Positions 25,985 to 35,146 of a stretch of 64,000 nt of DNA are shown here, piece by piece. The notes under the pieces were generated by a model, which saw only the letters and a program-made list of their open reading frames with translations, did not search any database and was not told where the DNA came from. This DNA comes from Clostridiales bacterium (lineage in GTDB: Bacteria > Bacillota > Clostridia > Peptostreptococcales > Anaerovoracaceae): positions 2,074,929-2,138,928 of the forward strand of contig CP042469.1 of NCBI GenBank assembly GCA_015243575.1. Reading direction: 5' to 3'. The position numbers and the translations under genes were made by a program. The first letter of the stretch is position 1. Each line of letters begins with the position of its first letter.

Positions 25985-26881
25985 ATGAACAATCAAAAGT
26001 ATGAAGCCTTTATTAAAACCGCTGAGCTGGGGAGCTTTAAAAAGGCTGCTGAAGCCCTCGGGTATACCCAAGCTGGGATTAGCTATATCTTGAATACACT
26101 TGAGAATGAGTTAGATGTCCCCCTATTCATCCGAGATTACGGAGGCGCGCGGCTAACTTCGGACGGAGAGCAGCTTCTCCCCTGGATTCGTGACGTCTGT
26201 AACAGCGAGCGCAGATTGCAGGTGAAACTCAATGAACTGAAAAGCCTTGAATCCGGCACCATTCGTGTTGCAGCCTTTACAAGCGTCTCCATTCACTGGC
26301 TTCCGGGAATGATCCAAACTTTTTTGAAGGATCATCCAAAGGTAGAGTTCGATTTGCGCTGGTCAGATGATATTGATGAACTGGAGCGGCTGATTCGCAG
26401 AGGCGATGTAGACTGCGGCTTTCTCATTCTGCCATGTAAAAGCAACCTGGAAGTGATCCATTTGAAAAGTGATCCATTTCTGGTGATCCTTCCGGTAAAT
26501 CATCCGCTGGCCAAGGAACCCTTTTATCCGATCTCCTCTCTTTCCGAATACCCATATATCGAGCTGAAAGAGGGTGTCTACTCCGAAATGAATGAAGTGT
26601 TTTCCCGCCATGGAATCAAGCCGGATGTTTTCATGACTGCTGAAAATGATCATGCTGTCATGGCTCTGGTAAGCAAAGGCTTCGGCTTCAGCATCTTTCC
26701 GGAGCTGAGCCTCCGAGGACCAACCTTTCCCCTGGTTCATAAAGAGCTTGAGGTTCAGGCCTACCGCGAACTTGCCATCGCCATTCGCTCCAAAGAAACT
26801 GCTTCTGCTGCCACGTTGGACTTCATCAGCTCAGTGGAGCAATGGGTTAGAGATTTTTATCACAGAGAGCCTACCTTATAA
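25985..26881 (+). CDS. LysR-family transcriptional regulator
   Basis: 298 residues. The N-terminal winged helix-turn-helix (FIKTAELGSFKKAAEALGYT, QAGISYILNTLENEL) is followed by a LysR substrate-binding domain from about 88 (SGTIRVAAFTSVSIHWLPGM). Two starts are close, ATG at 25973 and ATG at 25985; the second fits LysR alignments and uses GGTG upstream. It is divergent from the DMT exporter and is its likely regulator. A perfect hairpin follows the stop. Confidence 0.92.
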   Translation: MNNQKYEAFIKTAELGSFKKAAEALGYTQAGISYILNTLENELDVPLFIRDYGGARLTSDGEQLLPWIRDVCNSERRLQVKLNELKSLESGTIRVAAFTSVSIHWLPGMIQTFLKDHPKVEFDLRWSDDIDELERLIRRGDVDCGFLILPCKSNLEVIHLKSDPFLVILPVNHPLAKEPFYPISSLSEYPYIELKEGVYSEMNEVFSRHGIKPDVFMTAENDHAVMALVSKGFGFSIFPELSLRGPTFPLVHKELEVQAYRELAIAIRSKETASAATLDFISSVEQWVRDFYHREPTL

Positions 26882-26917
26882 AAAGTTATAGGATTGGCTA
26901 ATGAACTCACTTCCCCA

Positions 26918-26960
26918 ATGAAACAACACCCTTCCCGGCTTTGGAAGGGTGTTGTTTCAT
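26918..26960. terminator. 18-bp perfect hairpin between convergent genes
   Basis: 26918-26935 pairs exactly with 26943-26960 around a 7-base loop. It separates the LysR gene from the end of the ABC transporter operon. T-runs are short (GTTGTTTCAT is inside the stem), so efficiency is uncertain. Confidence 0.65.
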
Positions 26961-27008
26961 TTGAGGAGAAGAAAAATGTACAACCTATTGTAATTTGTAA
27001 GGAATCAG

Positions 27009-28001
27009 CTATTTGATGATGTGAAGTGATTTTTTGTCAATGGTCAAGGCTACAACAAATAAGAAAATTGCTCCTTTGATTAATTGCTGCACTGCAGTGT
27101 CAAGGCCTAGCATAACCAGTCCATTGTTCAAGATACAGTAAATCAGCGTACCAATCACAATATTTGAAAATCTAGCCTTTGCACCTCCTGAGATTGGAAG
27201 GCCACCAAGCACCAGAGCAATCAGGATCTGTGTCTCCAGCTGGTTTCCCGCCGTAGCAGTGATCGAACCTACTTTTACAACATTCAGGAATGCTGCAAAA
27301 CCTGTTAATCCACCGGCTGCAACAAAAATAAAAAATTTGGTCAAATTTGTTCGAATTCCTGAAAATCGCGCTGCCGTTTCACCTGCGCCGATGGCTTTCA
27401 AACAAATGCCGACTTTTGTAAAGCTGAATATTGCATAGACAAGCAGCAACGCTGCAGCCGTCAATGTAATCTTTAGCCAAGTAAGGTTTAATCCTGTAAT
27501 GCTGGTTACGGCAGCTACGGGTGCATCGGTTGTGATGTAAGCGCAAAGCCCCCTAAAAAGATACATGGTGCATATTGTAACAATGAAGGATGGAATCTTA
27601 CATTTAACATGAAAGAGACCGTTAAACGCTCCAATGGCAGCTCCTGCCATAATCCCTGCAGCCAAAGCCAGCGGAATACTATAAAAGGACAAATAGCTGA
27701 TTACGATGGAAGCTATCCCAAGAATTGAGCCTTGAGAAAAATCAAGCCCCCCAATTGTCATCACAAGGAATACCCCTGTAGATGCTATCATCAGTACATA
27801 AACTTGGCTCAGGATCAGATTAATACTTTTTGCTTCAACAATTCTCATATCTGTCATCACAGCGAAGACTGCTATGATGATCAGCAATCCAATAAGCGGA
27901 AAAAAGTCGTGAAGCTGTGAACTTCCTATAGCCCCCTTTATTCTCCTTAGTTTGCCGATCAAAATATCTTTGTATGTCAATTCTTTTGTTTTCTCTGTCA
28001 T
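27009..28001 (-). CDS. ribose-type ABC transporter permease (second permease)
   Basis: 330-residue membrane protein of the BPD_transp_2 / RbsC family, with about nine or ten hydrophobic segments. The conserved EAA-like loop region is KIPSFIVTICTMYLFRGLCAY, and GGLDFSQGSILGIASIV is the family's early signature. It lies last in the operon, 11 bases after the ATPase gene, with GAGGGTGAG before its ATG. Two different permease genes flank the ATPase gene, so the channel is probably a heterodimer. Confidence 0.9.
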   Translation of the reverse strand: MTEKTKELTYKDILIGKLRRIKGAIGSSQLHDFFPLIGLLIIIAVFAVMTDMRIVEAKSINLILSQVYVLMIASTGVFLVMTIGGLDFSQGSILGIASIVISYLSFYSIPLALAAGIMAGAAIGAFNGLFHVKCKIPSFIVTICTMYLFRGLCAYITTDAPVAAVTSITGLNLTWLKITLTAAALLLVYAIFSFTKVGICLKAIGAGETAARFSGIRTNLTKFFIFVAAGGLTGFAAFLNVVKVGSITATAGNQLETQILIALVLGGLPISGGAKARFSNIVIGTLIYCILNNGLVMLGLDTAVQQLIKGAIFLFVVALTIDKKSLHIIK

Positions 28002-28012
28002 CTTCTCACCCT

Positions 28013-29509
28013 CTAAACCATCTTCCGAATAAGGTCTTCCTCATTCAGTCGCTCGTTCCTGTGAAATTCTCCATTGATACTACCGTTTTTCATGATAATG
28101 ATCCGGTCGCACATTCCTAAAAGCTCCTGTATTTCCTCTGAAATCATAATGATTGATTTCCCCTTTTCTTTTAGTTGACTCATCAGAGCGTAAATATCAG
28201 CTTTTACCTTGACATCGATACCTCGGGTTGGGCTGTCAAGGACAATGATATCCGAATCCTTTCCAATCCAGCGGGCAAGAACAACCTTCTGTTTATTACC
28301 TCCGGACAGATTGGATACAAATTGATCGATTCCGGTCATCTTGACACTGATCATACGGGCATAAGTCGCAGCAAAAGCATCCAGCTTTCTTTTCCTGATG
28401 ATTTTCCGGTCTGCAAGCTCATGCATTGATGGAAGGACAATATTATCCCGAATGGTGTCATATACTATAATGGATTCATTGTCACGGTCCTTTGAAGCGT
28501 AAGCAATACTATGGCGAATTGCACCGGGAATCGATTCGATTCTGGTTCCATCGCTAAGTGACACAACTCCCTTTCGATCATAAGAAGCACCGAAAATCGC
28601 CTTTCCGACTTCATGCATCCCACATTCGCTTAAACCGCCAAATCCTAGAATTTCACCTTTATGGAGATCAAAACTGATATCACGAATCTGCCCCGGAACA
28701 AATATCTTCTTAACGGAAAGCACCGGATCATTGCTAATCGAACTGCCGTAATCGGTTCGGTAATATTTCCCTGCGATTTCGCGTCCAACCATCAGTCGTT
28801 TCAAATCATCTTCACTCACCTCACTGCTTCTCACGGTGTCGATATACCTTCCGTCCCGCAAAACAGAAATACGATCCGAAAAGTCGATCACCTCTGATAA
28901 GTCATGAGAAATAAAGATAACTGTATTACCTTCAGACTTAATCCGCTTCATATGTTTGTAGAGCTCTTCTCTTCCAATCTGGCTAAGCGCTGTGGTGGTT
29001 TCATCTACCACCACGATTTTAGGATTGAAGTAGGTTGCTTTCACTATTTCGATCAGTTTTCTGTCTTCAAAATAATAATGATCAATCATAGCTGTACTGT
29101 TGATTTTACCAAATCCATATTTCTCCAGCAGTCTTGACGCTTCGCGGTTCATTGCAGCTGTATTTTTAACACCGAATCGGACGAAACGGCTTTCTCTTCC
29201 AAGGAAAATATTTTCTGAGACAGTCAAACCAGAGAGGGTTCCCATCTCCTGTACGATAATCGAGACCCCTTTATTATTTGCGTCAACTTGATTTTTTACA
29301 TGCAGTTCTTCCCCATCAAGAAGAAACCGTCCGCTGTCAATGGAATGGATCCCGCATAGCATGGATACGAAGGTCGATTTACCGGATCCGTTTTCTCCAA
29401 TCAGCCCGTGAATTTCGCCTTTTTCAAATGCTAGAGATACATCATCAACCGCTTTCGTGATTCCGAAGGATTTGCATATACTTTCGGCTTGTAATAAAAT
29501 TTCACCCAT
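28013..29509 (-). CDS. ribose-type ABC transporter ATPase with two nucleotide-binding domains
   Basis: 498 residues with two ABC domains fused, as in RbsA/MglA. The first has Walker A GENGSGKST near 38 and Walker B VVVDETTTAL; the second has the degenerate P-loop region (FGGLSECGMHEVGKAIFG) normal for this group, and an intact signature LSGGNKQKVVLARWI near 400. Walker B of the second reads IIVLDSPTRGIDV. It drives uptake through the two permeases. TAGGAGGG precedes the ATG. Substrate unknown: this family takes pentoses, hexoses, nucleosides and autoinducer-2. Confidence 0.93.
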   Translation of the reverse strand: MGEILLQAESICKSFGITKAVDDVSLAFEKGEIHGLIGENGSGKSTFVSMLCGIHSIDSGRFLLDGEELHVKNQVDANNKGVSIIVQEMGTLSGLTVSENIFLGRESRFVRFGVKNTAAMNREASRLLEKYGFGKINSTAMIDHYYFEDRKLIEIVKATYFNPKIVVVDETTTALSQIGREELYKHMKRIKSEGNTVIFISHDLSEVIDFSDRISVLRDGRYIDTVRSSEVSEDDLKRLMVGREIAGKYYRTDYGSSISNDPVLSVKKIFVPGQIRDISFDLHKGEILGFGGLSECGMHEVGKAIFGASYDRKGVVSLSDGTRIESIPGAIRHSIAYASKDRDNESIIVYDTIRDNIVLPSMHELADRKIIRKRKLDAFAATYARMISVKMTGIDQFVSNLSGGNKQKVVLARWIGKDSDIIVLDSPTRGIDVKVKADIYALMSQLKEKGKSIIMISEEIQELLGMCDRIIIMKNGSINGEFHRNERLNEEDLIRKMV

Positions 29510-29521
29510 TTTAAATCCCTC

Positions 29522-30490
29522 CTACTTCACTACTACGCCTTTTGCAGGCCTGGTGGTAAGAGCAACTATGGTGAGAAGTGCCGCTCCTGTCACAACATTT
29601 TGGATGGTGGTCGGAGCCCCCAACGCTATAAATCCATTGAATATAATTGATATAATAAACTCGCCGATGATCATCGCCGGCACTGGTGTTCCATATTTTC
29701 GAAACGCTAAACCAAAAAACGTACCCATTAGTGGTGTAAAATTACGGCTCATGGACGCCATCCCCGTAGTTGCAGTCATTGAAGTTCCAAAGCTCACAGA
29801 TAAAATAGCCATGATGCCGACGAAGAAGTGAAGCAGAACAAACCCTAGAATTTTATATCGGTTAACATTGATTCCCATATTCTTTGCAACATATTCGTCG
29901 CTCCCGATTGCGTAACAGTAGGTACCAACCTTTGTATATTTTAGTATGAAGAAGGTTAAAAGAAAGGCAATCAGTGCCAATATCATATTACCTGGCGCTT
30001 TTCCAAAGAACTGCAGCGAGGAATCCAATGATTGCTTCTGCCCACCCGAGGCAAAATAAGCAAGGCTTTCAAAGACCAGCATCAATCCCACAGTTACGAT
30101 CATAGATGGAATTCTTAGCTTTGCATACAAAATACCATTGCAAAATCCGATGAGCAGTCCGCAGCTCATTGCTCCCACCAATAAACCCACATAGCCGAAC
30201 TGCTTCGCCATGGTTACACCTACAATAGCCGATAGGACTACATTCGCCCCGATACTGAAATCGAATAGTCCCATAACAACTATGAAGTAAAAACCACAGG
30301 CTCCCACTGAATAGATAATACTGGATTGAAGATAGTAATACATCTTTTCCGGCGTTCCAAAATTATCCGGTGATAGTATTTTAAAGATGCCCCAAAAGAA
30401 AAATGCCAGGAGCAAAAGCAGCAGTATGCCGTAGAAACGGCCAAAGAATTTATTATTTTTCATTTCCATTAATCGCATTCCCGTATTCAT
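29522..30490 (-). CDS. ribose-type ABC transporter permease (first permease)
   Basis: 322 residues, BPD_transp_2 family, with FDFSIGANVVLSAIVGVTMA and RIPSMIVTVGLMLVFESLAY as the conserved regions. The protein clearly differs from the other permease of the operon. I chose the ATG at 30490, eight bases after AAGGA; another ATG lies three codons upstream. It sits between the substrate-binding protein gene (90 bases upstream) and the ATPase gene (12 bases downstream). Confidence 0.9.
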   Translation of the reverse strand: MNTGMRLMEMKNNKFFGRFYGILLLLLLAFFFWGIFKILSPDNFGTPEKMYYYLQSSIIYSVGACGFYFIVVMGLFDFSIGANVVLSAIVGVTMAKQFGYVGLLVGAMSCGLLIGFCNGILYAKLRIPSMIVTVGLMLVFESLAYFASGGQKQSLDSSLQFFGKAPGNMILALIAFLLTFFILKYTKVGTYCYAIGSDEYVAKNMGINVNRYKILGFVLLHFFVGIMAILSVSFGTSMTATTGMASMSRNFTPLMGTFFGLAFRKYGTPVPAMIIGEFIISIIFNGFIALGAPTTIQNVVTGAALLTIVALTTRPAKGVVVK

Positions 30491-30579
30491 GTGCACCATT
30501 CCTTATCCATATTAGATCTGAACTTGAGATTAAAATTCGGAGCCGCAAAGAACTGCGGCCCCAAAATCTCATACTAATT

Positions 30580-31731
30580 TTATTGTGCGTGTCTTTTCTG
30601 TACATCTGCAATGGACAGTGCTCCTGCTGTCTTTGCCAGATCGTCAAAGCTCATTTCACCCATTGCTTTGAGTTCATCGGCATTATAGGGGAGTTCATCC
30701 ACAAAGTACTTCGCGTAGTTGGAATAATCCTCAGAGGAGGATACATAAAGATACGGGAACAGAATCTCATAGAAGCTGTCCGTTGATGTAGGGTATTTTT
30801 CGGTGATTGCATTATATGTCATCATAAAAGCAAAAAGTGGATCACAGTAGTGGCCGCCTGATTCTGCTGCCATTCCGCCGCTCGCAAGCTGAGCATCCAG
30901 ATCCGGGAGGAAATCTGTTGATACGACATTGATTTTACCCTTCAAACCTAGTCCTTCCACTCCTGCCAAAGCTCCAATTAGTGTATCTCCTCCGCCTCCA
31001 GCTACAATTAGAGCATCGGCGTCTGGATTCGCAGACAAAATGGATTCAGCTGTTGACCTTCCTGTGTCAGAGGTGGTCCCTCCATATTGGGGTTCAAGAA
31101 GAACAACTTGATCACTGGGGTTGGCCTTATTCCATTCCTCAACTCCCTTTTTATATCCTTCCCACCTCAGAAGGAATGTAGCGTCACCTGCCTGCCAGCC
31201 TTCAAGCGCGATTTTGCGGGAACCCTTTTCACAAAGAATCTTGACCAGATTCATACCGTTAGCGATTTCATCTTCATGAACTGCACCAACGTAGTACTCG
31301 GATTTTTTTGCCAGCGCATATTCATCCGGATTGGTCTTTTCGTCGATAACACGGAAGAATTGAGATACATAGACCTGATTTTCTGTACATGTGTTGATGA
31401 CAGAGGTCATTTCAGCAGAGGAGGAATTACAGATGACAATACCATCACAACCTGCTGCTGCAAGGGTTTCAACAGAAGCCGTTACCTGCTCTGAGACATG
31501 CCCCTGATCCACATACATGACTTCTACATCCAAGGCAGCAGCAGCAGCATCTATAATCTGCTTGCACTGACTTCCCAGCGTATCCGTGGAACTCCAGATG
31601 GAAACCCCAATTTTAATCTTGTCTCCACCATTGTTCGAACCGCCGGAATCAGTTCCCGAGCCGCCGCATCCTGTCACCATACCCGCTACCAGAAGTAAAC
31701 ACAGGATCATACTTAGAATTTTTCGTTTCAT
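30580..31731 (-). CDS. substrate-binding lipoprotein of the ribose-type ABC importer
   Basis: 383 residues. A lipoprotein signal peptide ends in the lipobox VTGC at residues 19-22, followed by a Gly/Ser-rich tether. The mature part is a periplasmic-binding protein type I fold (KIGVSIWSSTDTLGSQCKQI, then DGIVICNSSSAEM). It has more acidic and aromatic residues than RbsB and no obvious match to a characterised sugar. It is first in the operon and will be the most strongly expressed. GGAGAG precedes the ATG. Two copies of a shared operator-like motif lie upstream. Confidence 0.92.
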   Translation of the reverse strand: MKRKILSMILCLLLVAGMVTGCGGSGTDSGGSNNGGDKIKIGVSIWSSTDTLGSQCKQIIDAAAAALDVEVMYVDQGHVSEQVTASVETLAAAGCDGIVICNSSSAEMTSVINTCTENQVYVSQFFRVIDEKTNPDEYALAKKSEYYVGAVHEDEIANGMNLVKILCEKGSRKIALEGWQAGDATFLLRWEGYKKGVEEWNKANPSDQVVLLEPQYGGTTSDTGRSTAESILSANPDADALIVAGGGGDTLIGALAGVEGLGLKGKINVVSTDFLPDLDAQLASGGMAAESGGHYCDPLFAFMMTYNAITEKYPTSTDSFYEILFPYLYVSSSEDYSNYAKYFVDELPYNADELKAMGEMSFDDLAKTAGALSIADVQKRHAQ

Positions 31732-31954
31732 AACACTCTCTCCATTCTAAAATAGATTGGCACCAGACATCGCATGCGATGGCCAGATGCATTAGGGGAA
31801 TGAAATATTTATTTCATCGGGAGCCTCTGCTTTCTGAGGCTAATCTCCGATAAAATCCGAAGGATTCTCTTTCTGTGTCAATGCTACGCTTATTCCAGGG
31901 GTAGACAACTCCCCGGATGCAAAACGAGTATAACATATGGCCGTAATTTTATCA

Positions 31955-31967
31955 ATACAACTTATAT
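31955..31967 (-). promoter_or_regulatory. candidate GntR/LacI operator, site 1
   Basis: ATATAAGTTGTAT on the minus strand. The core TAAGTTGTAT recurs at 32134-32146, and AAAGTTGTAT at 33334-33346 before the regulator gene. Confidence 0.5.
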
Positions 31968-32133
31968 ACATTTTTGGTTTTTTTATAGGATTAACCCGGT
32001 ATATTTTTTTTACCTTCCCACAAAATGACGTTTTTTTAGGAATTATCGATGTTATTTTACGATTCTTTGTCAATCTAGCTGTGTTTTTATGTTTATTACA
32101 GAAAAGTTGAGCTTAATTTGCATTAATTTGTGC

Positions 32134-32146
32134 ATACAACTTATCA
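32134..32146 (-). promoter_or_regulatory. candidate GntR/LacI operator, site 2
   Basis: TGATAAGTTGTAT on the minus strand, 11 of 13 bases as in site 1. It is about 400 bases upstream of the binding-protein gene, so looping between sites is possible. Confidence 0.45.
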
Positions 32147-32197
32147 ACCTCCGATTATGAAGGATCAACGCCAGGAAAATAACAAGGAAAATAACAA

Positions 32198-32230
32198 GAA
32201 AAAGAACCGAACTCGAATGAGCTCAGTTCC
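32198..32230 (-). terminator. terminator of the GntR/LacI regulator gene
   Basis: 32204-32214 and 32219-32229 pair over 11 bases (with three G-U pairs) around a 4-base loop, followed on the minus strand by TTTTTC. Confidence 0.7.
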
Positions 32231-32259
32231 CTTGATTATGCCTTATTATTTATGTTGAT

Positions 32260-33297
32260 TCACTCTATCTTCCACGGTAGTACCGAAGGAGTTTCTTCTT
32301 TATATTGCAGAATGTTAAGAAGTTTTTGCGCAGCCAGCCTTCCCAGCTGCTCCTTAGGATTCGCCAGAGAGAGGAACTTCACTGCGGATAGCTGTGCCAA
32401 AGTGCTGTTATCAAAACTTGTAAGCTCAATCTGCTCAGGGGTAGAAATCTCATTTGATTGGAGAACATTCAGCACCTTCATCGCGACTTCATCATTATAG
32501 CAAACAGCCGCCGTGCAATTTTCCAGGGTGCTCATAGTGAGACTGGATAACAGTTCATCACAGTTTTCAGTGGTAAACCAGAGTACATGGTCATCACTGA
32601 CTGGCAAATCCACCGAACGCAAGGCATCAGCGTATCCCGCATAACGCCTGTGTCCTTGAATGTCATCACTTTTGAAAAAACCAGCAATATTTCGATGACC
32701 TTTTCTCAGCAATTCCTCACACACTTTTCGTCCCCCTGCCCGATCATCTGCTACCACATAGATGGGCTTTTTCAAGTCAGGGTAAAAGCCGTTGATAAAT
32801 ACAACGGGAATTCCAAGCTCTTTAAAGCGGGCATAAAGATCTATGTTGGGGTTTGGAAGTGCCGTCTTCGTACCTTCCACTATGATTCCATCAATGGGTT
32901 TTTGGAGAAACTCTGTAAGAATCCTTCGTTCATTATCCACCCTGTTCCTGGTTGCAGATAACATGGGAGTATAGCCGTTTTCCGATAGGACTTCATCAAT
33001 ACCATGCAAAATAGCAGGAAAGATATATTCACCGATATAGGTTGTTACCACTGCGATATTATGTGTTGCAGCTCTTTTTGGTACTGCGCTGCGTACATAG
33101 GTGCCGCTACCTCGTATGCGGCTGGTGAGTCCTTCCTTTTCAAGCAGGCTCATTGCTTGACGTATTGTTTGCCGACTGTAACCGGTTTGATCAACCAGTT
33201 CATTTTCACTAGGAAGCCGTTGCCCTTCCGTATAGACTCCCGTTTGAATGTCTGTCCGCAGCTTGTTTGAGAGTTCTTTATATTTGTGTTCGCCCAT
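32260..33297 (-). CDS. GntR/LacI-type transcriptional regulator (AraR-like)
   Basis: 345 residues. An N-terminal GntR winged helix (KLRTDIQTGVYTEGQRLPSE, TGYSRQTIRQAMSLLEKEG) is joined to a LacI/periplasmic-binding-like ligand domain (IAVVTTYIGEYIFPAILHGI to LLNILQ). This GntR-LacI chimera is the AraR type, which binds a sugar and leaves its operator. The ATG at 33297 follows AAGGAAGAG. It is upstream of and in the same direction as the ABC operon but has its own terminator, and its promoter region carries the same motif as that of the transporter. It is therefore the likely repressor of the importer and of itself. Confidence 0.92.
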   Translation of the reverse strand: MGEHKYKELSNKLRTDIQTGVYTEGQRLPSENELVDQTGYSRQTIRQAMSLLEKEGLTSRIRGSGTYVRSAVPKRAATHNIAVVTTYIGEYIFPAILHGIDEVLSENGYTPMLSATRNRVDNERRILTEFLQKPIDGIIVEGTKTALPNPNIDLYARFKELGIPVVFINGFYPDLKKPIYVVADDRAGGRKVCEELLRKGHRNIAGFFKSDDIQGHRRYAGYADALRSVDLPVSDDHVLWFTTENCDELLSSLTMSTLENCTAAVCYNDEVAMKVLNVLQSNEISTPEQIELTSFDNSTLAQLSAVKFLSLANPKEQLGRLAAQKLLNILQYKEETPSVLPWKIE

Positions 33298-33333
33298 ATT
33301 CTCTTCCTTACTACATTTTGTCCCAATTGTACC

Positions 33334-33346
33334 ATACAACTTTTAT
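33334..33346 (-). promoter_or_regulatory. candidate GntR/LacI operator, site 3 (autoregulation)
   Basis: ATAAAAGTTGTAT on the minus strand, 37 bases ahead of the regulator start. Shares AAGTTGTAT with sites 1 and 2. Confidence 0.5.
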
Positions 33347-33742
33347 GCTGTAAATCGTTATTCAAAAGAAATGATTGAATTAATTTAAGATTTCATACCC
33401 TAATTACATCAGCCTTGAATGTGTACAGAATAGAATTGAAAAGTAGTCATTGTAGAAAAAACCAAAAAGACCCAAATGTCGCTTTTGTATTTTTCTTGAC
33501 GAAACCGCTGATATTCCAACGTTTACTCTTCCTGCTTTCAGAGCTTTCATATATAAGATCGCTTATTTATAATAGATAATCTTTACGCGTAATGACAATT
33601 CCTATCGTGCCGAGTTCTTTATTATATTATGATAATAATAACATATTCTATGCAACATCTATGTTACTAAGTGCGAAACCACAGCCTGCGGCAGCGATAA
33701 AATTCTATCATCTTTAGGCCTGAATCATAGAATGAGGCTCAT
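33347..33742. other. gene-free AT-rich region
   Basis: About 400 bases. I see no reading frame with a ribosome binding site, no tRNA and no strong hairpin. It contains the promoter of the regulator gene and the 3' flank of the papain-like gene. Confidence 0.6.
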
Positions 33743-34828
33743 TTATAATTCCAATTCATTAAACTTGATTTCATAACAGAATTCAAGTTTTCTGTAGTAA
33801 TCACGCTCAACAAAATCAGAGGGTTTTACCTTCGCTGCGGCATCTGTGAAGTATGACAAACCGGCTATTTTCAGCATAAGGTATACAAACTGTGAGCAGA
33901 ACATGATATTGGGCCGTATTGAAAATTTCGTTACAAGCCCCACAAGATTATAAGCACTGCCCTTGCTGTTGATTTCCATGATCTTATCCAGAACGATCAT
34001 TTTCTGTAGTTGGGTTGCCCGGATCCGATAAACCAGTACGGATGCATCTTGCTTCTTTCGAAAGGATGCGAGGTACTCTTTATTCAAGCCTGGAGGCGAC
34101 ACATTTTCTCCACCGTTGTAGCTGATGATCGTTTTTAGTTCCTGATCAAAGCTCAAAGAGACGTGATTAAATGTTTTCTGTGTAAATACCGAAATGATTT
34201 CGCTGGCAGGGCTTCCAGTGCTGGAGAGTACGACATACAGGTTCTCATCATCCATACTTTTTCTGCAGTCTTCAAAATATTCTTCCGTGAGTGTGTTTCG
34301 ATTTAGATATCTGCTATAACTATGTCTCGGAAGATCTTTCGCTATCTCACTTAAATTTTCCGGTCTCAATGAATCGGCGTTCTTCTGGAGATTTTCTTTC
34401 ATGCTTTCCGCCCGGCTGTGCGCCTCTTTTAGCAATTCAAAGCTGATTACAGCCGCATCCTTCCCTAGAGCAAAGAACTGCAGGTTGAGTGAATAGAGGT
34501 ATGTGAGATATGCAACGATTACCGGAGCAAAGATAACCAGTATGGCGGCGAATTTCTTTAAAACGAATACCATTCCCGTCAGCTCTCCAGCAAAACTAAA
34601 CATCACCAGAAATACCTGCTGTGCCGACAATAACAATAAATAGAGGAGTATCAGCATCCATTTTACGCTTCTTCTTAGTTTTGAAGTCAGTGTATAGAAA
34701 AGTAAGAACATGGCTTCTATTGAATAAAGCACGGCATAGACGGCCAATGATTTTATGCTGATCAGATAGAGAAATATTAATAAAATTAATATTTGCATCG
34801 CATTTCTGTATAATATTTTTATGTTCAT
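33743..34828 (-). CDS. membrane protein with permuted papain-like (YiiX/NlpC-P60) domain
   Basis: About 361 residues. Residues 1-120 hold four hydrophobic segments. The cytoplasmic or exposed C-terminus (about 205-350) matches permuted NlpC/P60 proteins of the YiiX kind: a strand SPASEIISVF, a histidine in TFNHVSLSFD near 215, and a cysteine in MFCSQFVYLMLKIAGL near 315, in the His-before-Cys order of the circular permutation. Such proteins are thiol hydrolases or acyltransferases that act on lipids, amides or peptides. The linker (125-170) is helical. The start is the ATG at 34828 behind GGGGATG. A stand-alone gene; the target is unknown. Confidence 0.72.
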   Translation of the reverse strand: MNIKILYRNAMQILILLIFLYLISIKSLAVYAVLYSIEAMFLLFYTLTSKLRRSVKWMLILLYLLLLSAQQVFLVMFSFAGELTGMVFVLKKFAAILVIFAPVIVAYLTYLYSLNLQFFALGKDAAVISFELLKEAHSRAESMKENLQKNADSLRPENLSEIAKDLPRHSYSRYLNRNTLTEEYFEDCRKSMDDENLYVVLSSTGSPASEIISVFTQKTFNHVSLSFDQELKTIISYNGGENVSPPGLNKEYLASFRKKQDASVLVYRIRATQLQKMIVLDKIMEINSKGSAYNLVGLVTKFSIRPNIMFCSQFVYLMLKIAGLSYFTDAAAKVKPSDFVERDYYRKLEFCYEIKFNELEL

Positions 34829-35146
34829 CTCCACATCCCCTTTTATCGTTCCATTGGCAACTTGGCCAATTTATTGGCTTGAGTTATCATCTCGAATAAC
34901 AATATTGTTGAATCTATCTCAATTATTATAAAGGACAAGCCTGCATATTACAAATCTATTTGCGCTCAAATCAAAAGCGACGCTTATGTCTTTATCGTTT
35001 CACCAAAGCAAACGACACTCGTGTCTCTATAAACTGATTTAAAAATGAGAGTTTCGCTCCATCATTCTGAATTAAATCAATCCTTTAGTATCATATCTTT
35101 TTTTTAATAATATATTGATTATTATGACATGAGGAGCAGTGACTAT
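34829..35146. other. divergent intergenic region
   Basis: 318 bases, AT-rich, between the papain-like gene and the duplicated unknown gene. It must hold two promoters. Short palindromes occur (for example around 35102-35122), but nothing can be assigned. Confidence 0.5.

Larger units (their letters stand above)
31732..32197. other. regulatory region of the ABC operon
   Basis: About 470 bases with no gene. It holds two operator-like motifs (31955-31967, 32134-32146), a 14-base palindrome CATCGCATGCGATG at 31768-31781, and a leader hairpin at about 31820-31845 (AGCCTC/GAGGCT). No known riboswitch was recognised. The distance suggests a long leader or an additional regulator. Confidence 0.6.
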
